A DNA stretch of 64,000 nt from Catenulispora pinistramenti. GTDB taxonomy: Bacteria; Actinomycetota; Actinomycetes; Streptomycetales; Catenulisporaceae. The stretch covers positions 1 through 64,000 of the forward strand of contig NZ_JAAFYZ010000007.1 in the NCBI RefSeq assembly GCF_018274385.1, written 5' to 3'. A program made the translations under genes and the position numbers. A model generated the notes under the pieces. It made no database searches. It had not been told where the DNA came from and worked only from the letters and a program-made list of their open reading frames with translations. This document shows positions 18,948 through 28,815 of this stretch, piece by piece. How positions within the stretch are numbered: the stretch's first letter is position 1; every line of letters starts with the position of its first letter.

Positions 18948-20768
18948 ATGGGCTACGGAACGGCGTCGAAGAAACTGGTGCCGCGCGTCCCGCACCGGCA
19001 CGGCGAGGGCGAGAAGGATCATCTGACGAGTTTCGGCGGCCTGGCCGCGCTGTCGCTGGACGCGTTGAGCTCGGTCGCCTACGGCCCGGAGGCCATACTG
19101 CTGGTGCTGGCGGTGGCCGGCACCTCCGCGCTGCGGCTGACGCTGCCGATCACCATCGCCATCACCGTGCTGCTGGCGGTGCTGGTGGTCTCCTACTGCC
19201 AGGTCATCGCGGTGCATCCGGACGGCGGCGGCGCCTACGCGGTGGGCAAGAAGGACCTGGGCGGCACGGTCAGCCTGCTGGCCGCCGCCAGCCTGGTGGT
19301 CGACTACGTCCTGACGGTCGCGGTCAGCCTGGCGGCCGGTGCGGCGAGCCTGGCCTCGGTGTTCCCGTCTCTGGCGCACCACATCCTCGGCATGACCCTG
19401 CTCGGTCTGGTCCTGATCGCGGGTATCAACCTGTGGGGCGTCGCCGAGAGCGCGCGGGCCTTCATGGTGCCGATGCTGCTCTTCCTCGGCGCCGTCTTCG
19501 CCGTCATCGGCGCCGGGCTGTTCCGGACGCATCCGGCGGCGGTGGTGGGCACGGCCGCACCCGTCCATGCCGTCGAGGCGGTGAGCGTGCTGCTGGTGCT
19601 GAAGGCCTTCGCCGCCGGCTGCTCGGCGCTGACCGGGATCGAAGCCATCGCCAACGGGGTGCCGACCTTCCGCGAGCCGCGCGCCGAACGCGCCCAGCGC
19701 ACCGAGCTGATGCTCGGCGGGCTGCTGGCCGCCATGCTCCTCGGACTGGGCGTCCTGATCCACCGGCAGCATGTCGCGCCGCGCGGGGGCGTCACGGTGC
19801 TGGCTCAGCTCACCGCGGGTTCGTTCGGCACCGGCTGGGCGTACTACGCCACGAACATCATCGTCACCCTGATCCTGGCCCTGGCCGCGAACACCAGCTT
19901 CGGCGGACTGCCGGTCCTGATGAGCCTGCTGTCCCGCGACAACCGCCTGCCCCACCTGTTCGGCCTGCGTGCCGAGCGCCCGGTCTACCGCTACGGCGTG
20001 GTCGCCCTGGCGCTGCTGGCCGGGCTGCTGCTGACGGCGGTGCACGCGGCCACGGACCGGCTGATCCCGCTGTACGCGATCGGGGTCTTCATCGGATTCA
20101 CCATCAGCCAGACCGGGCTGGTCCGCCACTGGTTCGGCGAACGCCCGCCGCGCTGGCGGCTGCGCGCCGCCCTCAACGGAACCGGCGCGGCCCTGACCGG
20201 GCTGGCCGCCGTCGTGTTCATCATGACCAAGTTCGCGTCCGGGGCCTGGGTCGTGGTGATCACCGTGCCGGCGCTGATGCTGCTGTTCGCCCGGATCCAG
20301 AGCTACTACACGGCTGTCGGCCGCGAACTGGACCTGTCCGGAACCTCCACACCCCCGCTGACGCCGACCCGAAGCCTGGTGATCGTCCCGGTCGGCAGTG
20401 TCAGCAAGCTGACCGAGCACGCGCTGTACGCCGCCCGGTCCCTGGCCGACGATGTGGTCGCGGTCAGCGTCTGGCCGGATCCCGGGCAGTGTTCGCAGTT
20501 CCGCGACGCCTGGGACCGGTGGGATCCCGGTGTCCGGCTCGAAACCCTGGTGAGTCCGCACCGGTCGCTGGTCCACCCGATGGTCGCCTACGTCCGACAG
20601 GCGGCGGAGGGCAGTCGGCAGGTCGCGGTCCTCATCGTCGAGGTCCAGCCGCACCGGTGGCGCTACCGCATCCTGCAGAACCAGCGCGGTCTGCTGCTGG
20701 CAGCGGTTCTGCGCGCCAGCACCGATGTCGTCATCTGCACCATCCCCTACCGCCTCACCTCGCGGTAG
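18948..20768 (+). CDS. KimA-like APC-family potassium transporter
   Basis: The 606-residue protein has about 12 membrane segments to residue 445 and then a soluble C-terminal domain with a universal-stress-protein-like pattern (SLVIVPVGSVSKLTEHALYAA). The N-terminal stretch LDALSSVAYGPEAILLVL resembles the first segments of Bacillus KimA/YdaO potassium transporters and related APC permeases, so potassium import under stress is the best guess; an amino-acid substrate is possible. ATG at 18948 begins where similarity starts. I saw no c-di-AMP riboswitch upstream. Confidence 0.75.
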   Translation: MGYGTASKKLVPRVPHRHGEGEKDHLTSFGGLAALSLDALSSVAYGPEAILLVLAVAGTSALRLTLPITIAITVLLAVLVVSYCQVIAVHPDGGGAYAVGKKDLGGTVSLLAAASLVVDYVLTVAVSLAAGAASLASVFPSLAHHILGMTLLGLVLIAGINLWGVAESARAFMVPMLLFLGAVFAVIGAGLFRTHPAAVVGTAAPVHAVEAVSVLLVLKAFAAGCSALTGIEAIANGVPTFREPRAERAQRTELMLGGLLAAMLLGLGVLIHRQHVAPRGGVTVLAQLTAGSFGTGWAYYATNIIVTLILALAANTSFGGLPVLMSLLSRDNRLPHLFGLRAERPVYRYGVVALALLAGLLLTAVHAATDRLIPLYAIGVFIGFTISQTGLVRHWFGERPPRWRLRAALNGTGAALTGLAAVVFIMTKFASGAWVVVITVPALMLLFARIQSYYTAVGRELDLSGTSTPPLTPTRSLVIVPVGSVSKLTEHALYAARSLADDVVAVSVWPDPGQCSQFRDAWDRWDPGVRLETLVSPHRSLVHPMVAYVRQAAEGSRQVAVLIVEVQPHRWRYRILQNQRGLLLAAVLRASTDVVICTIPYRLTSR

Positions 20769-20863
20769 ACGATCGCCTCCGGCGGCAACCGCGGGTCACA
20801 GCCGACGGCTACTGCGAGAGCCAGTCGGGGCCGACGGCTAGAGCGAGTCGGGGCCAACGGCTA

Positions 20864-21925
20864 CTACACGTCACCGCCGGCGTGTGTCCTGAGCCTGCCG
20901 AGGATCCCGGTGAGCAGACGGGAGACCTGCATCTGCGAGACGCCGAGCTCCTTGCCGATCTCGGTCTGCGTCATGCTCCGGAAGAAGCGCATGAGCAGGA
21001 TCTCCTTCTCCCGCGCGGACAAGGTCGCCAACAGCGGTCGCAGGGTCTCGCGATCGATGACGTTCTGGATGCCACGATCGTCGGCACCCATCAGGTCGAC
21101 CGGCGAGGAGCCGGACCCGTCCTCGGTGGCGGCCGGCACGTCCAGGGACCCCACGGCGTGCAGCCCGGTCGCGCCGATCGCGTCGGCCACCTCCCCCGGA
21201 TCGGCGGCCAGCAGCACCGCGAGTTCCTGGACGGTCGGAGCCCGGTTCAGGTCCTGCGAGAGGGTCTCGGTGGCGTCTCGCAGTTCACTGCTGAGCTCCT
21301 GGATGCGTCGCGGCACGTGGACCGCCCACGTCGTGTCCCGGAAGTAGCGCTTGAGTTCCCCGAGGATCGTGGGGGTGGCGAAGGTGAGGAAGCCGGTGCC
21401 GAAGCCGGGATCGAAGTGGTCGACCGCCTTGACCAGGCCGACATAGGCGGACTGGAGGAAGTCCTCCGCGGCCTGGCCGCGCACGCCGTAGCGGCCCGCG
21501 ACATAGCGGGCGTAGGGCATGTACTCGGTGATCACGGCCGTCCGCAGAGCGGACCGTTCGGCGTCGTCGGGTGCCAGGCTGTGCATCCGGTCCAAAGACC
21601 GCAGCGCCGCGGCCCGCTGATCGGTCCGGTCACGACCGTGGCGATCGCGGCCGTGACCGATCCGCGGCTCGAAGGCGGGGTCGTGGGCCCGGCCGCGCTG
21701 GTGCGGCACAAGCACGGCGGCGGTCGCATCGCCGCCGATCACATCGATGTCTGTCGCATCCCAGCTGGTCGCATCCCGGCCAGTCGCGACGCCTCCCATC
21801 GCGTCGCGGCCTGTCGCGTCGGGCCGGGTGCGGAGTCCAGAGCCCGTCCGGGAACGGCGCGATTGACCTCGTGGCACGCGTGGTCGCACCGCGCGTGCCG
21901 GCGTGCTGATGGAAGCTGTGCCCAT
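20864..21925 (-). CDS. SigB/SigF-type RNA polymerase sigma factor
   Basis: The 353-residue product has a sigma-70 core from about residue 110: region 2 with YARYVAGRYGVRGQAAEDFLQSA in part, then FLTFATPTILGELKRYFRD, region 3, and region 4 with LSAREKEILLMRFF and TQTEIGKELGVSQMQVSRLL. This pattern is that of the general-stress group (SigB/SigF/SigG). The roughly 105-residue N-terminal extension is odd, with degenerate RDAT/WDAT repeats encoded by GCGAC-type units. ATG at 21925 has AGGG upstream; a shorter start near the core is possible. Anti-sigma genes are absent nearby, although a STAS protein lies 4.4 kb away. Confidence 0.87.
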   Translation of the reverse strand: MGTASISTPARAVRPRVPRGQSRRSRTGSGLRTRPDATGRDAMGGVATGRDATSWDATDIDVIGGDATAAVLVPHQRGRAHDPAFEPRIGHGRDRHGRDRTDQRAAALRSLDRMHSLAPDDAERSALRTAVITEYMPYARYVAGRYGVRGQAAEDFLQSAYVGLVKAVDHFDPGFGTGFLTFATPTILGELKRYFRDTTWAVHVPRRIQELSSELRDATETLSQDLNRAPTVQELAVLLAADPGEVADAIGATGLHAVGSLDVPAATEDGSGSSPVDLMGADDRGIQNVIDRETLRPLLATLSAREKEILLMRFFRSMTQTEIGKELGVSQMQVSRLLTGILGRLRTHAGGDV

Positions 21926-22113
21926 GAAGCGCCCTACGCTTTCGCATATGGGGCGTCGACTGCGTGGGAGGGCTTTCGCGGCCGAGGGTGAAACCGGTGC
22001 CTGCCCCGACCGCATACGGCGCGTCGGAATTCACGGCGCCAAAGTCTGGGGCGTATGAAGTTACAGCCACAGTAGCGCGAATCGATACGGTGCGTATATA
22101 GCGCCCCTGGCTC

Positions 22114-23166
22114 CTACCTGGCGCGATCACGAGGGGCCAGCGGCCCGGTACGCGGGAGCGCGGACGGGAGCACGGAGGCGGACGCGGACGCGGGCGCGGG
22201 CGCGGCAGCCGGACTCAGCCGGTGCTCGGCCAGGCGCCGGGGGTCGGGCCACCGCACATCGGTGGCCCAGCCGAGGCGCTCGAACAGCCGGATCACCCCG
22301 GCGGACAGGTCGATCTGGCCGCGATCCACGCCGTGCCGGGCGCAGGACGGATCGGAATGGTGGGTGTTGTGCCAGCTCTCGCCCATCGACAGCAGGGCCA
22401 GCGGCCACAGGTTCGTGGCCCGGTCGTGGCGGCGGGTCGCGAACGGCCGCGTGCCCATCAGGTGACACAGGGAATTGACACTCCACGTCACATGCTGGAG
22501 CAGGAACACCCGGGCCAGTCCGGCCCATATCAGTGCCGTGACTCCCGCGGTCCAGGCGAAGTCGCCGATCGCCCAGCCGGCCAGAGCGGGCAGGGCCAAG
22601 GACGCCACACACAGCACGGGGAACATCCCGGAGATCCGGCGCATGGCCGGTTCGGCCACCAGGTCCGGGGCGAAGTGGTCGACGTCGGTCGGGTCGTCGC
22701 CGAACAGCCAGCCGAAGTGGGCGTGGACCAGGCCGTGCAGTTGGCCCACCGGTCCGGTGCCGTACCGGTAGGGCGAGTGCGGATCGCCGGGCCGGTCGGT
22801 GAACGCGTGATGCCGCCGGTGGGTCGCGACCCAGCTGATGACCGAGCCCTGGAAGCTCATCGATCCCGCGACCGCGAGCCCCGCGCGCAGGGCCGGTTTG
22901 GCGGTGAAGCTCCGGTGGGTCAGCAGTCTGTGGAAGCCCACGGTCACGCCGAACCCGGTCAGGAAATAGAAAAAGCCCGCCAACAGCAGGTCGACGGCAC
23001 CGACGCCCCTCCCCCACAACAACCACACCGCGGCGACGAGGCCGAGCAGCGGCGCGGTGACCAGCAGGGCCGTCACGGCGACTTGGATTCTGCGTTGGAC
23101 CGGCGTCGTGGCGGTCGGCGGGTGGCCGGGAAACGGCTCTACGCCGTCATAGGGGATAGCAGCCAT
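22114..23166 (-). CDS. Membrane acyl-CoA/acyl-lipid delta-9 desaturase
   Basis: This 350-residue di-iron membrane desaturase introduces a double bond into fatty acyl chains and so raises membrane fluidity. The three His boxes are intact: HRLLTH near residue 79, HRRHH near 116 and HNTHH near 264. Four hydrophobic spans flank them. ATG at 23166 has GAGG upstream. The C-terminal Ala/Ser-rich tail is low complexity. It sits directly upstream of the stress sigma-factor gene on the same strand. Confidence 0.93.
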   Translation of the reverse strand: MAAIPYDGVEPFPGHPPTATTPVQRRIQVAVTALLVTAPLLGLVAAVWLLWGRGVGAVDLLLAGFFYFLTGFGVTVGFHRLLTHRSFTAKPALRAGLAVAGSMSFQGSVISWVATHRRHHAFTDRPGDPHSPYRYGTGPVGQLHGLVHAHFGWLFGDDPTDVDHFAPDLVAEPAMRRISGMFPVLCVASLALPALAGWAIGDFAWTAGVTALIWAGLARVFLLQHVTWSVNSLCHLMGTRPFATRRHDRATNLWPLALLSMGESWHNTHHSDPSCARHGVDRGQIDLSAGVIRLFERLGWATDVRWPDPRRLAEHRLSPAAAPAPASASASVLPSALPRTGPLAPRDRAR

Positions 23167-23404
23167 GGCGGTTACCTCACTGGTTGAATGCAGCGAGGCG
23201 GGTCACGAGACCGGCGTGAGGTCCAGACCTGATCGAAAACTCGGTCGGGCTGCGATGATTGGGTGCTTCACAGGCATTCTACGGCCGCTGGCCGGGCGCG
23301 GGCCAGGAGCGGCCGGGCGGTGGGACGACGTCCTCGGAAGGACGGCGCCGCCTGCTGCGATGCCGCGCCTCGCGGGGTGAGACGCGGCACCGGTCCAGGG
23401 GGTG

Positions 23405-23959
23405 TTACTTGGGGAGGATGACGCCGACGAAAGCGCGGTAGCGCCGCAGCGCCAGGCGCAGCTCCTCGGTTCCGGGACTGCCGTCCTGCCAGTCGGCCGC
23501 CAGATCGGTCCTGCGGGCCTGGAAAGCCTCGAGCAGGGCCGCGGCGATCTCGTCGATGAGCTGGTCGGCGTCACGCACGGACTGCGGCGGGTCCTCCACG
23601 AAGCCGACCTGGATCTCGGCCCAGCGGCTGAGGAAGGCCTGCTCCGCCGCGTCGCTCAAGAGCGGGCCGCTGACGACCGGGTCCGACGTCGCCTTGGACG
23701 AGGTCTCCATCGACGTCTGCGGCTCCGCAGGCTCCAGCTCTGCGGATTCTGGTTCCGCGGACTCCTGTTCCGCGGACTTCTGCTCCGCGGATTCCTGTTC
23801 CACGGACTTCTGCTCCACGGACTCCTGCTCCACGGACTCCTGCTCGACGGAATCCGGCTCCGGCGACCGCTCCTCGGTGAGCACGCCACCGTCGTCAGCC
23901 CACCGGTGGGTCGGCTCGGTGGGGAAGGTGTCCTGGTTCATAACCGGTTCGGCGTTCAC
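23405..23959 (-). CDS. Glu-rich pentapeptide-repeat protein with a conserved C-terminal domain
   Basis: The 184-residue protein starts at GTG 23959, overlapping the stop of the preceding gene (GTGA). After a short N-terminus it carries about nine tandem variants of S-V-E-Q-E / S-A-E-Q-K (residues 30-75). The C-terminal domain (about 90-180), with FLSRWAEIQVGFVEDPPQSV, is related to the C-terminal part of the upstream protein. The function is unknown; the acidic repeat may be an extended spacer. Confidence 0.8.
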   Translation of the reverse strand: MNAEPVMNQDTFPTEPTHRWADDGGVLTEERSPEPDSVEQESVEQESVEQKSVEQESAEQKSAEQESAEPESAELEPAEPQTSMETSSKATSDPVVSGPLLSDAAEQAFLSRWAEIQVGFVEDPPQSVRDADQLIDEIAAALLEAFQARRTDLAADWQDGSPGTEELRLALRRYRAFVGVILPK

Positions 23960-24537
23960 GGTGTAACCTCCGATTCCTTGATCCTGCGCGACACCGCTGC
24001 ACCGGGCTCGGTGAGCAGGTCTTCGAAGAGTGTCTGGTACTGCATCAGGGCTTCGCGTTTCGCCTCGGTCGGCATCGACGCCGGATTGGTCCGCAGGCGT
24101 TCGCTGACCCACAGCGCCTGGCGGTAGTCCGCCAGGGCGGGTCCGTGCCGGACCGAGAGCAGCGCCAACTGCTCGCCTTGATCGTCGACGGGATATCCCC
24201 TGGCTTCCAACAGCCGGGTCAGCAGCTGCGCGGCACTCGTCACGGCGACCCCCGGGTCATCGAGGAAACCGCCTCGGATGTGCTGCCAGGACGTGGCGTA
24301 GAACTCCCGGTCGTTCGCGCTGATCGGTTCCAGGGGAAGCCTGTCGTGCATCTGGCTGCGCCGCGCCAGCTCCCGATCCGCGGCGCGCGTTCCGCCTTGC
24401 TCGGCCCGCACCCGGGCGTATTCGGGCCCGAACGCGGTACGGATCCGGCGCTTGGTGTACTCGTGCCGGCCGCTGTACGCCGCGAAGGCGATGACCAGGA
24501 CGATGGCGATGACGGCGAAGACCGCGGCGATGATCAT
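23956..24537 (-). CDS. Membrane-anchored protein sharing the same C-terminal domain
   Basis: This 193-residue protein begins with a membrane helix (residues 1-22, MIIAAVFAVIAIVLVIAF) and a basic linker. Its conserved soluble domain contains TSWQHIRGGFLDDPGVAV and RGYPVDDQ. ATG at 24537 is chosen over upstream starts because GAGGAGG lies five bases before it. Proteins with this domain are frequent in actinobacterial stress clusters but uncharacterised. It is coupled to the following pentapeptide-repeat gene by a GTGA overlap. Confidence 0.82.
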   Translation of the reverse strand: MIIAAVFAVIAIVLVIAFAAYSGRHEYTKRRIRTAFGPEYARVRAEQGGTRAADRELARRSQMHDRLPLEPISANDREFYATSWQHIRGGFLDDPGVAVTSAAQLLTRLLEARGYPVDDQGEQLALLSVRHGPALADYRQALWVSERLRTNPASMPTEAKREALMQYQTLFEDLLTEPGAAVSRRIKESEVTP

Positions 24538-24642
24538 GAGGGCCTCCTCAAAGGGGCTTCCGCCCATGAGTACCCGAATCACCGGATTCAAACGGGGTAG
24601 CGCACATACTTCAGAACCCGACTTCGGAGCCGGGCTTCAGGG

Positions 24643-24660
24643 CCGGGCTTCAGAGCCCGG
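24643..24660 (-). terminator. Hairpin within repeats after the atpA paralogue
   Basis: CCGGGCT and AGCCCGG form a 7-bp stem with loop TCAG at 24643-24660. Several near copies of GAGCCGGGCTTCAG lie around it (24620-24670), so alternative stems are possible. It follows the atpA-like gene on the minus strand and precedes the next gene by about 100 bases, which suits termination or attenuation. Confidence 0.55.
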
Positions 24661-24687
24661 CTTCAGAGCCAGCTTCTCTGTGCGCTC

Positions 24688-26328
<1,641 letters not shown>

Positions 26329-26364
26329 GGCTATTCCTGTTCTCTTCGATTCGATGGACGCGCT

Positions 26365-26808
26365 TCATTCGACATCGGCGAAGGCATCGACGGCGGTCGG
26401 ATAACAGCGCAGCGCCGCCGCGAGTCCGGTGATATCGAGCATCTTCTGCAAACGACGGTCCGTACGGCACAGCCGGATCCACCCGCCGCCTGCGCGAGCC
26501 CAGTTATGGATGAGGACGAACGCGTTCAAGCCCGCGCAGTCGCAGAAGTACAAACCGGCCAGGTCTACGACGACGTAGGGGCGGGGGCGGGATTCGAACG
26601 TTTCGAAGCAGACGGTCTTGACGGCGGGCGCGGTCGCGATGTCCAACTCGCCGGCCAAGGAGACCACCGGCCTGCTCGCGGTCGGGTCGACCGATATGGT
26701 CAACAAGGCCCGCGAGGTACTGGCGGGGGCGCCGATATCCAGCCGACCGGAATCGGACCGCCCACGTAAGTCGATGCCCGAGTCGATGCGCGAGTTGATG
26801 TCCGCCAT
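26365..26808 (-). CDS. STAS-domain anti-sigma-factor antagonist lacking the phospho-serine
   Basis: The 147-residue protein has a variable N-terminus and a STAS domain (about residues 38-145: VVSLAGELDIATAP, VVVDLAGLYFCDCAGLNAF). In SpoIIAA-type antagonists the kinase/anti-sigma phosphorylates the second Ser of D-S-S-G; here the motif is D-C-A-G, so no Ser is available. AGGGGG lies before the ATG at 26808. It is followed by the atpA paralogue and is near a SigB-type gene, which suggests partner switching. Confidence 0.88.
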   Translation of the reverse strand: MADINSRIDSGIDLRGRSDSGRLDIGAPASTSRALLTISVDPTASRPVVSLAGELDIATAPAVKTVCFETFESRPRPYVVVDLAGLYFCDCAGLNAFVLIHNWARAGGGWIRLCRTDRRLQKMLDITGLAAALRCYPTAVDAFADVE

Positions 26809-26899
26809 GCCGGCCCCCTAGGACGTGCCGCAGGAGTGCGAAGCGTCACCGGGGTCCGGGGAGACCGCCCAGATTGGCCGGGCGTAGTTCAAGTCTAGA

Positions 26900-26919
26900 C
26901 CTCCCGGCCAACAGGGAGG
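26900..26919. terminator. Short hairpin between the small hydrophobic gene and the STAS gene
   Basis: CCTCCC (26900-26905) pairs with GGGAGG (26914-26919) around an 8-base loop. It lies just after the stop of the 54-residue membrane protein gene on the minus strand, in a locally AT-richer stretch, and so probably ends that transcript. Confidence 0.5.
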
Positions 26920-26937
26920 CTTTAGTTCAGAAGGTCT

Positions 26938-27102
26938 TCATCGCTGCCGCTGCTGCGGGTGACGCAGCCGCACCACGCCGAAGACGAGGGCCGCGGCGAC
27001 CAGCACGCAGCCGATGATCAGCAGGTAGAACAGGCCTTTGACGACGGCGCCGATGATGCCCAGCACGACCGCGGCCAGGATGAGGAGCAGGAACACAACC
27101 AT
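26938..27102 (-). CDS. 54-residue hydrophobic membrane protein
   Basis: ATG at 27102 with GAGGAAG upstream opens a 54-residue frame. It begins M-V-V-F-L-L-L-I-L-A-A-V-V-L-G-I-I, has a second hydrophobic run LFYLLIIGCVLVAAALVFGV and ends in a basic tail H-P-Q-Q-R-Q-R. It matches the pattern of the short hydrophobic proteins scattered through actinobacterial stress clusters. Two membrane helices are predicted by eye. The function is unknown. Confidence 0.8.
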   Translation of the reverse strand: MVVFLLLILAAVVLGIIGAVVKGLFYLLIIGCVLVAAALVFGVVRLRHPQQRQR

Positions 27103-27151
27103 GGCGCTTCTTCCTCTTGCGGGCAGATGGTCAGTTGGGGCAGCTAGCCGG

Positions 27152-27227
27152 CTTGCGGGCAGCTGGTCGGCTTGCGGGCCGATGGTTAGCTTGCGGGCCG
27201 ATGGTTAGCTTGCGGGCCGATGTTCAG
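27152..27227. repeat. Four 19-bp tandem repeats beside the PRC-barrel gene
   Basis: Units at 27152-27170, 27171-27189, 27190-27208 and 27209-27227 are variants of CTTGCGGGCCGATGGTTAG; the middle two are identical. A decayed unit precedes them from about 27117. They lie between the PRC-barrel gene and the small hydrophobic gene and overlap the PRC-barrel stop by four bases. Confidence 0.9.
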
Positions 27228-27580
27228 CGGCGAGCGAGTTGCCGCTCCCCGGAGGCACCGGGCTCGTACGGCAGCTCGTAGTGCTGGAAAACAGCTTCCT
27301 CGTCCTCGAAGGGGAGGACGTCGTCGGTACCGATCGCCGGGCTTCCCTTCACCAGCGACTTGGCATAGTTGACCCTGACGTAGTCGGGTCCCACGACCAC
27401 GTTGTCCAGCGGGACGAACACCAAGCGGTGCCTGGTGGGAAGGCCCACCCGGACGGTCGCCATCGAGGGTTCGTCGGTACTGGTGTCCACGTAGACCGCC
27501 TCCAAGGAGCCGATCTTGTGCCCACCGGAGTCGACCACATCGTAGGTACGCCACTCCCGCAGGTCCGCTGCCTGGATCAT
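27224..27580 (-). CDS. PRC-barrel domain protein
   Basis: The 118-residue protein starts M-I-Q-A-A-D-L-R-E-W-R at ATG 27580, with GGGAGGAGG six bases upstream. A PRC-barrel beta domain covers most of it (VVDSGGHKIGSLEAVYVD, VFVPLDNVVVG). PRC barrels occur in photosynthetic reaction centre H subunits and RimM; stand-alone actinobacterial ones are common in stress clusters and lack a known role. An upstream in-frame start would add 16 unlikely residues. Confidence 0.85.
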   Translation of the reverse strand: MIQAADLREWRTYDVVDSGGHKIGSLEAVYVDTSTDEPSMATVRVGLPTRHRLVFVPLDNVVVGPDYVRVNYAKSLVKGSPAIGTDDVLPFEDEEAVFQHYELPYEPGASGERQLARR

Positions 27581-27663
27581 CGTGCCTCCTCCCGCGCCGA
27601 CCGGCGGCGTCTCAGGGTCCACCGCCATGTCCGGGCGGACATGGCGCAGATCAGGTCACGGCC

Positions 27664-27996
27664 TTAGCCGTCTTTCCCTTCGCCCCGTTGGTTGGCGATG
27701 TCTATGCGATTACGCCGGCTGTCGGCGATGACGAATCCCAGCGCCAGCGCCATCACGATGACGGCGACGACCCACATGAAGTTCACCGCGAAGCCGATCA
27801 GGCCGCAGAGCAGAGCCACGGAGAGCGCGCTGAGCATGACGGCGTCCGGGCCCCTCTTCTGGCTCAGGAGCCGCCGGAGCCGTTCGTCCGGCCTGAACTC
27901 CCGGCCGGGCTGAGCCGATCGGGGAGCTTGCGCACTGTACCCAGCCGTGTGGATGCCTTGGTCGCCGATGACGTTGCTTTTGTCGGGTCTCATCAT
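27664..27996 (-). CDS. Small two-helix membrane protein, unknown
   Basis: The 110-residue protein has a polar N-terminus (about 55 residues ending DERLRRLLSQKRGPD), two adjacent membrane helices (about 58-95) and a charged tail. It may start at ATG 27996 or 27993, behind GGGGG. No family is recognised with confidence. It lies 83 bases upstream of the PRC-barrel gene on the same strand and is likely part of the same stress block. Confidence 0.7.
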   Translation of the reverse strand: MMRPDKSNVIGDQGIHTAGYSAQAPRSAQPGREFRPDERLRRLLSQKRGPDAVMLSALSVALLCGLIGFAVNFMWVVAVIVMALALGFVIADSRRNRIDIANQRGEGKDG

Positions 27997-28134
27997 GAGG
28001 CCCCCGATCTCCCTCCGGTCGCGAAGGGGCAATAGCTCTACTTGGGCTTATTGCCAGCATACGCCCGTCAACTCCCGATATAGCGCGAGCCGCGGAATCA
28101 GCGGGGCCCGGCGGCCGGGGGCGGACCAGGCGTT

Positions 28135-28815
28135 TCACTTCGCCAGCCCGGACACGAGGTTGATCGACGTCGCGATGATCACGGCACCCAGCGGGAACGA
28201 CAGCCAGGCGTGCCGCAGCGCCGTGCGCCGGATCTCCTTGGACCCGATGTTCGTGTCGGAGACCTGGAACGTCATGCCGATGGTGAACGCCAGATAGGCG
28301 AAGTCGCTGTACTGCGGGGCGTCAGACTCGTTGAAGTCGATCCCGCCGACCTCGCCGGAGTAGTACAGCCGCGCGTACTTCAACGTGAACACCGTGTGGA
28401 CGAGCGTCCAGGACGCGAAGACCGAGACCAGCGCCAGCGCCGCCTGCCCGTACTTGGCGTTCCCACTCGCGTGGCCGGCTCCGAACAGCACGACCCCGAC
28501 GGCGACCAGGCTCGCGACCGCGGCCCCGAGCAGGACCAGGTCGGCCAGATCGCGGCTGGGGTTCTCCCGGTTGGCATGTCCTGCCGTGGCCTCCGCGTCC
28601 AGGCTCCACACCGCGGACCACACCCACGCGCAGAAGACGACCGCCAGCACGTCCCAGCCGATCAACGGCGCGGCCCGGCCGGCGCCCAGCAACGCCGCGG
28701 CCACGCCTGCCACGGCCGCCGCGGCGACGGACACCAGCAGCTTCGTCCGGGCCGAGCTGACCGGCCGGCCGGTCGCATTCCGATTCCGGTCGCCGGTGTG
28801 CGCTTGACTCGTCAA
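28135..28815 (-). CDS. DUF1345 integral membrane protein
   Basis: The 226-residue protein has five or six membrane segments and the DUF1345 hallmark YSDFAYLAFTIGMTFQVSDT near residues 168-187, followed by RRTALRHAWLSF. The proposed TTG start at 28815 overlaps the WhiB stop (TTGA), so translation is probably coupled to WhiB. No Shine-Dalgarno site is clear, which supports coupling. The function of the family is unknown. Confidence 0.85.
   Translation of the reverse strand: MTSQAHTGDRNRNATGRPVSSARTKLLVSVAAAAVAGVAAALLGAGRAAPLIGWDVLAVVFCAWVWSAVWSLDAEATAGHANRENPSRDLADLVLLGAAVASLVAVGVVLFGAGHASGNAKYGQAALALVSVFASWTLVHTVFTLKYARLYYSGEVGGIDFNESDAPQYSDFAYLAFTIGMTFQVSDTNIGSKEIRRTALRHAWLSFPLGAVIIATSINLVSGLAK

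Noticed and set aside
27117-27227. CRISPR-like array
   Set aside because: The units are contiguous tandem repeats without unique spacers and no cas gene is present; the same applies to arrays at 2624, 13368 and 17807.
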